This document shows positions 1 through 7,022 of a DNA stretch of 7,469 nucleotides, piece after piece (position 1 is the stretch's first letter; each line of letters opens with the position of its first letter). The notes beneath the pieces were generated by a model that ran no database searches, had not been told where the DNA came from, and saw nothing but the letters and a program-made list of their open reading frames with translations. Origin of the DNA: Thermoplasmata archaeon (GTDB lineage Archaea; Thermoplasmatota; Thermoplasmata; Lutacidiplasmatales; UBA184). Location of the stretch: the NCBI GenBank assembly GCA_022750355.1, contig JAKIVW010000012.1, positions 1 through 7,469 of the forward strand. Direction: 5' to 3'. Made by a program: the position numbers and the translations under genes.

Positions 1-1716
1 TTGGCCACCAGCCTCTTCGCTCTGGCCCTCGCGGTCCCGATCGCGCTCGGGGTGGCGATCTTCCTATCCCAGATCGCCCCAGCTTGGCTCCGCCGTCCCC
101 TGACCTACGTCGTCGACCTCTCCGCGGCGATTCCTTCCGTGGTCTACGGGTTTTGGGCGTTCTTCGTCCTCGTTCCGATCATGAGTTCCACGGTCGAGCC
201 CGGCCTCAGTTCCCTCACCGGGGGCCGGTTCCCCTTCCCGCCGTCGTCGTCGCTCGGCTACGACATCTTCACCGCGACGATCGTCCTGACGATCATGATC
301 CTTCCCACGATCGCCGCGGTCTCGCGGGAGTCGATGCTCGCCGTGCCCCGCATCTACCGGGACTCCGCCCTCAGCCTCGGGGCCACCCGCTGGGAGGCGA
401 CCCGCATGGCCGTCCTCGGCCCGGCACGGACCGGGGTCGTGGCCGGCATCATGCTCGGACTCGGGCGGGCGCTCGGCGAGACAATCGCCGTCACCATGGT
501 CATCGGGAACGTCTACATCCTCCCCGGCACGATCTTCTCTCCCGGGTCGACCCTCTCGACCGTCATCGTGACCAACTTCACGGAGGTAAGCCCCGGCACC
601 CTCGTCTACCAGTCGCTCCTTGAGCTCGCGGTCATTCTCCTCGCGATCACCGTCCTCGTCAACGTGATCGCCCGCGGCCTCCTCTGGAGGTTCAATCCGC
701 AGTCCGAGGGGAGCACTCCCTTCCGTCCCTGGCGACGCCGCGGTCCGCACCGGTCGGTCCCCCCCTCCGGCGCCTCGAAGTCGGGGGCGCTCCCCGACCC
801 GACCGGATGGCGGCAACGAATCTCTCAGGGGGTCCGTGCCCGAATTGTGCGTCGGCGGGCCTTCCAATCGACCATGGCAGGTTTGACGATCCTCTGTCTG
901 GTGCTCGCGCTCGCCCCGCTCGCGAGCGTGGTGCTGACCGCGGTCCGGTTGGGAGGACCCGCCGTGGTCCGGCCGTCGTTCTACACGTCGGTCCCACCGC
1001 TCGGGTGCAATCCGAACCCCTTCACGACGTGCGCGTTGGGCGGGATCGGGCCCGAGATCCAAGGAACCCTGATCATGCTGAGCCTGGGGGCCTTGATCGC
1101 CGTCCCGCTCGGAATCCTCGCGGGGATCTACCTCGCGGAGTACGGTCGGAACCGGTTCGGCCGGATCGTCAGCTTTTTCGCGGATGTCATGACGGGCATC
1201 CCGACGATCATCCTCGCGGTGTTCGTCTTCGCGCTGTTCATCTATCTCGACCACGATGCCGCACTCAGCGCTCTCTCCGGCGGCGTCGGACTCGGCGTTC
1301 TCATGACCCCCATCGTCACCCGGGCGACCGAGGAGTCGCTCCGGTCGGTCCCCGACGGGGTTCGGGAGGCCGCGCTGGCCCTCGGTTTCCCCCGCCACCG
1401 GGTGACCCTCCGAGTCGTGCTCGGAAGCGCCCGCAGCGCGCTCGTCACGGGGATCCTCCTCGCCACTTCGCGAGCGATGGGTGATACCGCCATCCTGCTT
1501 CTGCTGGCCGGGGGGAGCGGCTTCTGGTTCACCAACCTCACGACCCAAACGGCGGCGATCTCCCCGTTCATCTTCGCGAATTTCGGCTCGTCCTATGCGA
1601 ACCTGCGAACGGACGCGTGGGGAGCGTCGCTCGTACTACTCGCGATCATGCTGGCCATCAGCCTCGCGGCCCGCCTGGCGGTCCGGCCGAACTCGTCCCT
1701 GGCCGAGGCGGCGTAG
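1..1716 (+). CDS. pstCA: Fused phosphate ABC transporter permease PstC-PstA (5'-partial)
   Basis: Membrane channel of the high-affinity phosphate importer, with both permease subunits in one reading frame. Residues 1-232 match PstC from about its second membrane helix onward. The permease coupling loop lies at about 109-147 (RESMLAVPRIYRDSALSLGA) and is followed by GRALGET at 155-161. Residues 233-286 form an Arg/Pro-rich hydrophilic linker. Residues 287-571 are a complete PstA, with a first helix at about 290-315, AGIYLAEYG at 374-382, a second coupling loop at about 444-480 and SRAMGDT at 490-496. No stop or frameshift separates the halves. Both the PstC C-terminus and the PstA N-terminus are normally cytoplasmic, so the fusion keeps topology. 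The window begins inside the gene: the TTG at base 1 is probably an internal codon, since PstC normally has roughly 80-100 more residues upstream. C336 and C344 lie in the first external loop of the PstA half. pstB follows after 4 nt, so co-transcription is likely. Confidence 0.93.
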   Translation: MATSLFALALAVPIALGVAIFLSQIAPAWLRRPLTYVVDLSAAIPSVVYGFWAFFVLVPIMSSTVEPGLSSLTGGRFPFPPSSSLGYDIFTATIVLTIMILPTIAAVSRESMLAVPRIYRDSALSLGATRWEATRMAVLGPARTGVVAGIMLGLGRALGETIAVTMVIGNVYILPGTIFSPGSTLSTVIVTNFTEVSPGTLVYQSLLELAVILLAITVLVNVIARGLLWRFNPQSEGSTPFRPWRRRGPHRSVPPSGASKSGALPDPTGWRQRISQGVRARIVRRRAFQSTMAGLTILCLVLALAPLASVVLTAVRLGGPAVVRPSFYTSVPPLGCNPNPFTTCALGGIGPEIQGTLIMLSLGALIAVPLGILAGIYLAEYGRNRFGRIVSFFADVMTGIPTIILAVFVFALFIYLDHDAALSALSGGVGLGVLMTPIVTRATEESLRSVPDGVREAALALGFPRHRVTLRVVLGSARSALVTGILLATSRAMGDTAILLLLAGGSGFWFTNLTTQTAAISPFIFANFGSSYANLRTDAWGASLVLLAIMLAISLAARLAVRPNSSLAEAA

Positions 1717-1720
1717 TCCC

Positions 1721-2473
1721 ATGACGGCCAAATTGGAAGCGCTCGGGGTCAACGCCTGGTACGGGCGACGCCAAGCGCTCTACGACATCTCCCTCGAGAT
1801 CCCCGAGGGGTCCGTGACCGCGATCATCGGACCCTCCGGCTGCGGCAAGTCCACGTTCCTCCGGTGCCTCAACCGTCTTCATGAGGAGACGCCCGGCGCG
1901 CGGGTGGCCGGTACGATCCGCCTGGACGGGGAGGACCTCGGCCGAAAGGACGTGGTCAGCGTGCGCTTCCGAGTCGGGATGGTCTTCCAACGACCCAGTC
2001 CGTTCCCGAACATGTCGGTGTTCGAGAACGTCGCGGCCGGACTGCGCCTCCTCGGCGTCCGGCGGCGCCTGGAGCTCGACCAGGGCGTGGTCGAGGCCCT
2101 CGAGCTGGCCGGACTCTGGGATGAAGTGAAGGACTCCCTCGATGCCCCGGGCACGAGCCTTTCCGGGGGCCAGCAACAGCGATTGTGCATCGCCCGGGCG
2201 CTCGCGGTGCGTCCGGAGGTGCTGTTGATGGACGAACCGTGTTCGGCGCTGGACCCGATTGCCACCAACAAGATCGAGGCCCTGATCCACCACCTGACGA
2301 CCCGCTATACGGTCGTCATCGTCACGCACAACCTCGCGCAGGCGGTCCGCGTCGCCGACACGACCGCGTTCTTCTACCTCGGAAAACTGGTGGAGATGGA
2401 CCGGACCGAGAAGATCTTCCACGAGCCTCGGGAGAAGCTGACCGAGAACTACGTCAACGGGCGGTTCGGCTGA
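1721..2473 (+). CDS. pstB: Phosphate ABC transporter ATP-binding protein PstB
   Basis: ATPase that powers phosphate import through the PstC-PstA permease at the inner face of the membrane. The 250-aa product has all ABC motifs: Walker A GPSGCGKST at 37-45, the Q-loop in FQRPSPFP at 89-96 (typical of PstB), signature LSGGQQQR at 147-154, Walker B VLLMDEP at 167-173, D-loop SALD at 175-178 and the switch histidine H203. The C-terminal segment with EKIFHEP and ENYVNGRFG is also PstB-like, and the length is normal. I chose the ATG 4 nt after the permease stop, because the frame is open further upstream but that part would only overlap the permease coding sequence and has no PstB similarity. Translational coupling to the permease gene is likely, since only a weak purine-rich stretch precedes the ATG. 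No phoU follows; the next gene is on the other strand. Confidence 0.97.
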   Translation: MTAKLEALGVNAWYGRRQALYDISLEIPEGSVTAIIGPSGCGKSTFLRCLNRLHEETPGARVAGTIRLDGEDLGRKDVVSVRFRVGMVFQRPSPFPNMSVFENVAAGLRLLGVRRRLELDQGVVEALELAGLWDEVKDSLDAPGTSLSGGQQQRLCIARALAVRPEVLLMDEPCSALDPIATNKIEALIHHLTTRYTVVIVTHNLAQAVRVADTTAFFYLGKLVEMDRTEKIFHEPREKLTENYVNGRFG

Positions 2474-2494
2474 TCCGATCCCCGGACCCACGGA

Positions 2495-3943
2495 CTAGTC
2501 GCCGGCCGCGGAGGGTGCCGGGAGGTGGGGCCGCACGGGATTCCGAAGGACGGCGGGCACGATCGCCGCCAGGAGGAGGACGGCGGAACCGAGGAACACG
2601 ACGTGGATCGACTCGAGGAAGCCCGACGCGACCCCCGGCGCCAGGGTCTGCGTGGGCGCGCCCAGCAGGATCGACACGATCGCGGCGTGGGGGAGCACCT
2701 GCGAGAGCACGATGAGCGTGATCCCGAGGCTGATGGTCGTCCCGGAGTTCAGGAACGTCGTCCCGATCCCGGAGGCGATCCCTCGTCGCCGCGGGGGGAC
2801 CGCGGTCATCATCGCCGCTCGGTTCGGAGCGGCGAAAAGTCCCATCCCCGCCCCGACGAGGACCAGGGGTAGGGCGAGGGAGAGGAAGCTCTCGTCCGCG
2901 GTGATCGTGGAGAGCCAGAGGAACCCTGCCGCCGACACGAGCAAGCCGGACAGAAGGAACCAGCGCGGGCCGTACCGATCGGAGAGCCACCCGCTGATGG
3001 GCCCGAAGGTGGCGAGCGAGGCCGATACCGGGATCAGGAACAGTCCCGCGGTGAGCGGGCTCAGGAACCGCGGGGGCCCCTGGAGATAGAACACGAGTAC
3101 GAAACTGAACGCGCCGCGGGCGAGCGCGTTGAGAAGCATGGCGACGGCACTCCCCGAAAATTCCCGGTTCCGGAACAGGGAGAGGTCGAGCATGGGGGAG
3201 GCCTCCTTCGATTCCACGTAGACGAACAGCCCGAGCAACGCGAGACCGGTCACCCCCATCCCGATGCCTTCCGCGGGGCCCACGTCTCCGAGGGCGCCGA
3301 AGGTGACCCCGAGAAGGATGAGGGAGAGGCCGACCGCGAATACGATGTTGCCGAGATAGTCGATGTGGGGGGCCTCGGACGGTTTCACGATCTCGTGCAG
3401 GTCGTAGTGGGCCCGCACCGTTGCGAAGATCCCGATCGGGACGTTGACGAAGAAGATCCAGCGCCATCCGATCGTCGAGGTGATGATCCCCCCGAGCACC
3501 AGGCCGAGCACCGCGCCCACGACGATGGAGACCTGGTTGATCCCGAGCGCGCGGCCCCGTTCGTTGGGGGGGAACGCGTCGGTGATGATCGCTGCCGAGT
3601 TGGCGAACAGGAAACCGGCGCCGATCGCCTGGACCAGCCGGAAGAACACGAGTTCGAGGCCGGTTTGGGAGAAGCCGCAGAGCAACGAGCCGACCGTGAA
3701 GATCGCGAACCCCAGGACGTAGAGGCGGACCCGACCGAACATGTCGGAGAGCCGCCCGAAGTTGAGGAGGACCACCGCCGTTAGGAGCGAGTACCCGAGG
3801 AGGATCCAGAGGAGGGTGGTCGCACTCGTACTGGGGAGCTCCCGACCGATCGTCGGCAGCGAGATCAGGACGATGTTCGTATCGATCGCCGCCATCAGGG
3901 TGGCGACGGTCGTGTTGGAGAGAACTCGCCACTTGTACTGCAT
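2495..3943 (-). CDS. DHA2-type MFS transporter (EmrB/QacA-like drug exporter)
   Basis: Predicted 482-aa proton-coupled membrane exporter with about 14 hydrophobic segments, the usual size for the DHA2 branch. Family marks are an acidic residue in helix 1 (D21 in AAIDTNIVLISLP), motif A between helices 2 and 3 (GRLSDMFGRVR, 63-73), RLVQAIGAG at 102-110, WRWIFFVNVPIG at 160-171, the LSLFRNREFS region after the central helices, and a second motif-A copy GWLSDRYGPR at about 318-327. Motif C reads GAVLGLVLGG at 133-142: the proline usual in the antiporter consensus (GxxxGPxxGG) is leucine. The start is fixed because an in-frame TAG lies 15 nt upstream of the ATG and the next Met is inside helix 1. 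The substrate cannot be told. The gene lies 103 nt downstream of the CBS-domain gene on the same strand and could be read from its promoter. Confidence 0.9.
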   Translation of the reverse strand: MQYKWRVLSNTTVATLMAAIDTNIVLISLPTIGRELPSTSATTLLWILLGYSLLTAVVLLNFGRLSDMFGRVRLYVLGFAIFTVGSLLCGFSQTGLELVFFRLVQAIGAGFLFANSAAIITDAFPPNERGRALGINQVSIVVGAVLGLVLGGIITSTIGWRWIFFVNVPIGIFATVRAHYDLHEIVKPSEAPHIDYLGNIVFAVGLSLILLGVTFGALGDVGPAEGIGMGVTGLALLGLFVYVESKEASPMLDLSLFRNREFSGSAVAMLLNALARGAFSFVLVFYLQGPPRFLSPLTAGLFLIPVSASLATFGPISGWLSDRYGPRWFLLSGLLVSAAGFLWLSTITADESFLSLALPLVLVGAGMGLFAAPNRAAMMTAVPPRRRGIASGIGTTFLNSGTTISLGITLIVLSQVLPHAAIVSILLGAPTQTLAPGVASGFLESIHVVFLGSAVLLLAAIVPAVLRNPVRPHLPAPSAAGD

Positions 3944-4046
3944 CGCGAGACTCGCCTACCGCCGGGCCCGGAGGGGAGGAAGGTCGGGGGCGATTGATCT
4001 GAGCCGACGCGGGCGGTGGGGAGAAATGGCCCTGCCCTTCGACGCC
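3944..4046 (-). other. Short intergenic gap between CBS gene and MFS gene
   Basis: 103 nt between two genes on the minus strand. No strong ribosome-binding site precedes the MFS start. The only AT-richer patches are around 3991-4000 and 4020-4026, neither a convincing TATA box or poly-T terminator. Read-through from the CBS gene is possible but not shown. Confidence 0.4.
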
Positions 4047-4487
4047 CTACCCCAACGGATTCGGGTCCGAGTGATAACCGGCGATCTGACTCGAGAGCTT
4101 GTCCACGTACTGACGGAACATGGCCAGGACGTCCCGGGAGGTGATGATCCCCACGACGGCGTCGCCCGACCGGACCGGCATCCGCCGGATCCCGGCCGAG
4201 GCCATCGTCTGGACGACGTCCTCGGCCGGGGTTTCGGGAGTGCACGATTGGACGATCGGGCTCGCGATCTCGCCGATCAGTACCCCGGACGGATCACGGC
4301 CGGCCGCCATCACCTTCTCGAGGAAATCCCATTCCGTGACGATCCCGCTGACCGATCGGTCCGGTCGGAGCACCACGGCGTACCCCTTCCTCTTCGACGC
4401 GAGCAACCGCGCGCACGTGAGAGCATCGCTCGTACCGTCGACGGTCAGCACCTGCGGGTCCATGATGTCCCGAGCGAGCAGCACCAT
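4047..4487 (-). CDS. Stand-alone two-CBS-domain protein
   Basis: A 146-aa soluble protein made of a pair of CBS domains (a Bateman module), which usually bind adenosine nucleotides and act as energy or ligand sensors. CBS1 spans about residues 7-62, opening with RDIMDPQVLTVDGTSD and containing GYAVV and the closing SGIVTEWDFLEKV. CBS2 spans about 73-131, with IRRMPV and the typical end VVGIITSRDVL. Nothing else is attached, so a partner protein is unknown. An in-frame ATG at 4694 would add 69 residues, but that stretch is Arg/Ser-rich, unlike CBS, and lies antisense to the conserved cysteine region of the divergent gene. The chosen ATG at 4487 sits about 27 nt after a TATA-like box, as expected for a leaderless archaeal transcript. 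Archaea often carry many such proteins, and I cannot assign a target. Confidence 0.9.
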   Translation of the reverse strand: MVLLARDIMDPQVLTVDGTSDALTCARLLASKRKGYAVVLRPDRSVSGIVTEWDFLEKVMAAGRDPSGVLIGEIASPIVQSCTPETPAEDVVQTMASAGIRRMPVRSGDAVVGIITSRDVLAMFRQYVDKLSSQIAGYHSDPNPLG

Positions 4488-4510
4488 CGGGGACGGCCAG
4501 CACCGGGAGC

Positions 4511-4518
4511 GATAAGAA
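4511..4518 (-). promoter_or_regulatory. Candidate TATA box of the CBS-domain gene
   Basis: On the minus strand this reads TTCTTATC, the most AT-rich spot in the 64-nt divergent gap. Its centre is 27-28 nt upstream of the A of the CBS start codon, the archaeal TATA-to-start-site distance. This would give a leaderless mRNA and agrees with the absence of a ribosome-binding site there. The match is imperfect. Confidence 0.4.
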
Positions 4519-4533
4519 CCTGCGGCCCTGATC

Positions 4534-4542
4534 GGGGAGGAG
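4534..4542 (+). promoter_or_regulatory. Shine-Dalgarno site of the YkgJ-type gene
   Basis: GGGGAGGAG ends 9 nt before the ATG at 4552, a strong match to the anti-Shine-Dalgarno end of 16S rRNA. It supports that start and implies a leadered mRNA, unlike the divergent CBS gene. No clear TATA box could be placed upstream on this strand. Confidence 0.65.
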
Positions 4543-4551
4543 TTAGCTCGA

Positions 4552-5604
4552 ATGATCGGGAACGAACCGGAGGTTGACACCGCTCTCCTCAGAGGTTTCC
4601 GGTACGGCTGCCGCCCCGGCTGCGGCCTCTGCTGTTTTGCCCAACCCCGCGCCGACCCCGAGGAGCGACGAGAACTGCTCCGGATCGTGCCCACGGCCGA
4701 ATTCGTCGGGTCCGGCGGAGTGAGTTACCTTCGAGCCCACGCGGACGGGGGTGCCTGCGGCCTCCTCGAGGACCTTCGGTGCTCGGCTCACGGCGTGCGT
4801 CCCCACCCCTGCCAAGAGTTTCCCATCCACGTCCATGTGGGAACCCGGTTGCAGGCCAGCCTGGTACTTTCCTGCCCGGGGGTCGACCTGGACTCACTGC
4901 TCGACAGCGCCCCGTACGCGGGAAGACCGCCGGCGGTCGGATTGGATTCGGAACTCGCGTCGGTCGAGCGCCGAGTGGGACCCACGCTCGGTCGACGTCT
5001 GCAGGATGCCTCGCGCCGTCGAGGTCGGATCGTTCGGGCCCTCGAGCGAGAGGGGCGCTGGGTGGAGGAAGAGGACGTCCGGCGAACACTTCGAAGCAAG
5101 ATCCCGACTCCGGCGGCGGTGGATTACCCGGTCGATGACCCGCCGTCGGCGGAGGACGGGCTGGAGTTGCTCCCCATCTACTTCGACGGCCGACCCGGTC
5201 CGGTGGCCCTCGCCGGCGGAATGGGAGGTTGGGAAGCCGTGGAACTGAGAACCTCGGGTGGGATCGAACGCCATCTCGGCGCGGTACCGCCTCCGAGCTC
5301 GCCACCGCCGCTTTCCCCCCCAGCGGAGAAGCTTCTGACGGGGTACCTTCGGTACTTTCTCGAGCGGGATCTCCTCTTAGCCTCGGTGCTTCCGCGAATG
5401 TCCGAGCTGCCGGAGGGGACCGTCACCGACTGGGTAGAGGACGAACTCCGGTCGATCGGGGCGATCGTCGTGAGTCGCGCGGTCGTTCGGGCCAAGGTGG
5501 CCGGCGCGAGGGAGGGGCCACTCACTGCTTCGGCCGTTGCAGACGGCATCCGGGCCACGGACCAGGACCTGATGGACGTCGGGACTTGGGGCGACCGGCT
5601 TTAA
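4552..5604 (+). CDS. YkgJ-type (CxxCxxCC family) metal-binding protein with long C-terminal extension
   Basis: A 350-aa protein whose N-terminal third belongs to the YkgJ/CxxCxxCC family, annotated as zinc- or iron-chelating and suspected to hold an Fe-S cluster. All eight cysteines lie in the first 108 residues: C20, C24, C27 and C28 (CRPGCGLCC), C69, C77, C87 in a RPHPCQEFP motif, and C108 in LSCPGV. This is the family pattern, including the hallmark arginine-proline-x-x-cysteine element. The remaining about 240 residues have no cysteine. They contain a charged, Arg-rich helical stretch at about 135-180, a Pro/Ser-rich break near 246-260, and a leucine-rich part at about 265-330 that looks helical but not clearly membrane-spanning. 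I do not recognise a domain there. A strong ribosome-binding site supports the ATG. The stop overlaps that of the convergent deacetylase gene. The biochemical role is unknown. Confidence 0.85.
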   Translation: MIGNEPEVDTALLRGFRYGCRPGCGLCCFAQPRADPEERRELLRIVPTAEFVGSGGVSYLRAHADGGACGLLEDLRCSAHGVRPHPCQEFPIHVHVGTRLQASLVLSCPGVDLDSLLDSAPYAGRPPAVGLDSELASVERRVGPTLGRRLQDASRRRGRIVRALEREGRWVEEEDVRRTLRSKIPTPAAVDYPVDDPPSAEDGLELLPIYFDGRPGPVALAGGMGGWEAVELRTSGGIERHLGAVPPPSSPPPLSPPAEKLLTGYLRYFLERDLLLASVLPRMSELPEGTVTDWVEDELRSIGAIVVSRAVVRAKVAGAREGPLTASAVADGIRATDQDLMDVGTWGDRL

Positions 5605-6764
5605 TCGTCGCGGTCTCGAGGGAACGGCTGACCGAGCGAGCGCTCGAGTTCGCGCACGAGCTCGTCCGAGTAGTCGGAGGGGGGAGGGCGAGAGAGGGCA
5701 CCGGCCGGTTCGGGATCGATCCAGGTCGACGGTGCCGGCCGACCCCACTCCGCCTCGAACTCGCGCCTCCAGCCCCCGGGGAGAGGATGCTCTCCGAGGG
5801 GAAGCTCGACTCCCAACGCGGCGAGGCCCGCACGCGCAAACACTCGCACGACGCTTTCGGGTCGGTACCCACCGCCACCGGCGAAGACCACTCGAGATTG
5901 ACAGAGTTCCTTCCCCAAGTCGAGGACGACCCGATCGATCTCGTCGTAACTTTTCGAAGTGTAGGCAAGGCGGGCGAGCGGGTCCCCGGCGTGGCCGTCG
6001 GCGCCGTGCTGGAGGACGAGGAGGTCGGGGCGGAAGGAGCGCACCAACGGAGGGACCAGCCGACGGAACAGCGGGAGGAGGGTTTCGTCGCCCCCGCCGG
6101 GTGGGATCGGGACGTTGACCTTCAGCCCGGAGCCCTCGCCTTCTCCGATCTCGCTGGGAAATCCTGTTCCCGGGAAAAGAGTGCGGCCGTCTTGGTGAAA
6201 GTCGATATCGAGGACGGACCCGGAGTCGTAGAGACCATACATCACGCCGTCGCCGTGATGGGCGTCGATATCGATGTAGGCGATCTTTTGGCCGGATCGG
6301 GACGCCGCGACCATCGCGAGGGCGAGGTCGTTGAAGACGCAGAATCCACTCGCTCGTGCGGGGTGGGCATGGTGAAGCCCGCCCGCCGGATGGAACGTGG
6401 GCCGGTTCAGCCGGTGCGTCGTCTCGAAAGCCCACGAGGCTCCTGCCGCGATGCGAGCGGAGGCCTCGAAGCACCCCGGGAAGGAGGGAGTGTCCCCTCG
6501 GTCCAGATATCCCGGACCGTCGCGCCGGCCTGCTCGGCGCACGAATTCGAGGTACTCCGGCTGGTGGAACGATTCTAGGTACTCGTCAGTGGCGACCGGG
6601 ACCTCGGCGGTATGCTCGATCGAAGGACGCCCCTCGGAGGCGAGGACCGCCTCGAGAAGTCGAACGGCGGATCGTCGACTCCTCTGGGTGAACGGATGAC
6701 TCCGACCAAAATCGTACTGCAGGAACCTCTCGTCCCAGACGTATCCTCCCGAAACGTTCGGCAC
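5601..6764 (-). CDS. AcuC-type / class I histone-deacetylase-family zinc hydrolase
   Basis: A 387-aa enzyme predicted to remove acyl groups from acylated amines, probably acetyl-lysine, in the cytoplasm. Counting from the chosen GTG, the catalytic pair H131-H132 is in GGLHHA, followed by ASGFCVFND. The zinc ligands D167 and H169 are in DIDAHHGDG and D256 is in QHGADGHAGDPL. HQDGRTLFPGTG is the AcuC-like substrate-loop region, and the transition-state tyrosine Y300 is in GGGGY. No catalytic residue is missing and the length is normal. Homologues include AcuC, which in Bacillus deacetylates acetyl-CoA synthetase, and eukaryotic class I HDACs; an acetylpolyamine amidohydrolase is less likely given the loop sequence. 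I chose the GTG at 6764 because GGAGGA lies 6 nt upstream and the conserved domain begins just after it. ATG 6827 or GTG 6863 would add 21 or 33 low-complexity residues. The substrate is not shown by the neighbours. Confidence 0.93.
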   Translation of the reverse strand: MPNVSGGYVWDERFLQYDFGRSHPFTQRSRRSAVRLLEAVLASEGRPSIEHTAEVPVATDEYLESFHQPEYLEFVRRAGRRDGPGYLDRGDTPSFPGCFEASARIAAGASWAFETTHRLNRPTFHPAGGLHHAHPARASGFCVFNDLALAMVAASRSGQKIAYIDIDAHHGDGVMYGLYDSGSVLDIDFHQDGRTLFPGTGFPSEIGEGEGSGLKVNVPIPPGGGDETLLPLFRRLVPPLVRSFRPDLLVLQHGADGHAGDPLARLAYTSKSYDEIDRVVLDLGKELCQSRVVFAGGGGYRPESVVRVFARAGLAALGVELPLGEHPLPGGWRREFEAEWGRPAPSTWIDPEPAGALSRPPPSDYSDELVRELERSLGQPFPRDRDD

Positions 6765-6770
6765 CGTGGT

Positions 6771-6776
6771 TCCTCC
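6771..6776 (-). promoter_or_regulatory. Shine-Dalgarno site deciding the deacetylase start
   Basis: On the minus strand this is GGAGGA, 6 nt ahead of the GTG at 6764. Neither alternative start (ATG 6827, GTG 6863) has a comparable site, so this motif favours the shorter protein. It could be a chance GGA-GGA pair (Gly-Gly codons) if one of the longer forms is real. Confidence 0.55.
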
Positions 6777-7015
6777 GTTCGATTCCGAGCTAGGGCCGTC
6801 CGACGTCGCTGAATTCGTTCGTGCCATCGTCCCAGGGGGTCGGTTCTCTCCCGCCGTGGTCACGCGGGAGAATTCCCTGAAGGACGCGCCCGGGAAGTAT
6901 CGGGCGAGGAGTAGCGATTTCCGGCCGGGAGTGTGCGGGAGGTAGACCCATCGTACGAAATTGGGAACGAGTCTCCCCTCTTGGCTCGGCGGGGGTCGTT
7001 TCCATGACCGGCACC

Positions 7016-7022
7016 ATTAAAT
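7016..7022 (+). promoter_or_regulatory. Candidate TATA box of the winged-helix gene
   Basis: ATTAAAT stands out in a GC-rich region. A start site 26-27 nt downstream would fall near 7045, just at the ribosome-binding site GAGGGG (7045-7050), which is 5 nt before the ATG at 7056. The box reads nearly the same on the minus strand (ATTTAAT), so it might also serve leftward transcription. Confidence 0.45.

Noticed and set aside
64..1548. Long open frame (494 codons) on the minus strand opposite the permease
   Set aside because: Its translation is almost all Arg, Asp, Glu, Gly and Pro with no fold or motif, the usual shadow of a GC-rich gene. The plus strand has a clear conserved permease.
2474..2494. 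Possible terminator between pstB and the MFS gene
   Set aside because: Only 21 nt, with no run of T and no stable hairpin beyond short GC-rich matches expected in this composition.
2454..3932. 492-codon frame overlapping the MFS gene on the same strand
   Set aside because: It is a frame-shifted shadow rich in Arg, Pro and His. The other frame gives a clean multi-helix MFS transporter with family motifs.
4488..4694. N-terminal extension of the CBS protein to the ATG at 4694
   Set aside because: The added 69 residues are basic and low-complexity, overlap the cysteine region of the divergent gene antisense, and the CBS fold starts right after the ATG at 4487.
5229..6578. 449-codon plus-strand frame through the YkgJ 3' end and opposite the deacetylase
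   Set aside because: It spans two well-supported genes in other frames, has shadow-like Arg/Gly/Glu composition and no recognisable domain.
6790..7017. 75-codon minus-strand frame in the gap before the deacetylase
   Set aside because: It is Pro/Arg/Thr-rich, overlaps the possible deacetylase N-terminus out of frame, and resembles no family. A leader peptide cannot be excluded but is not supported.
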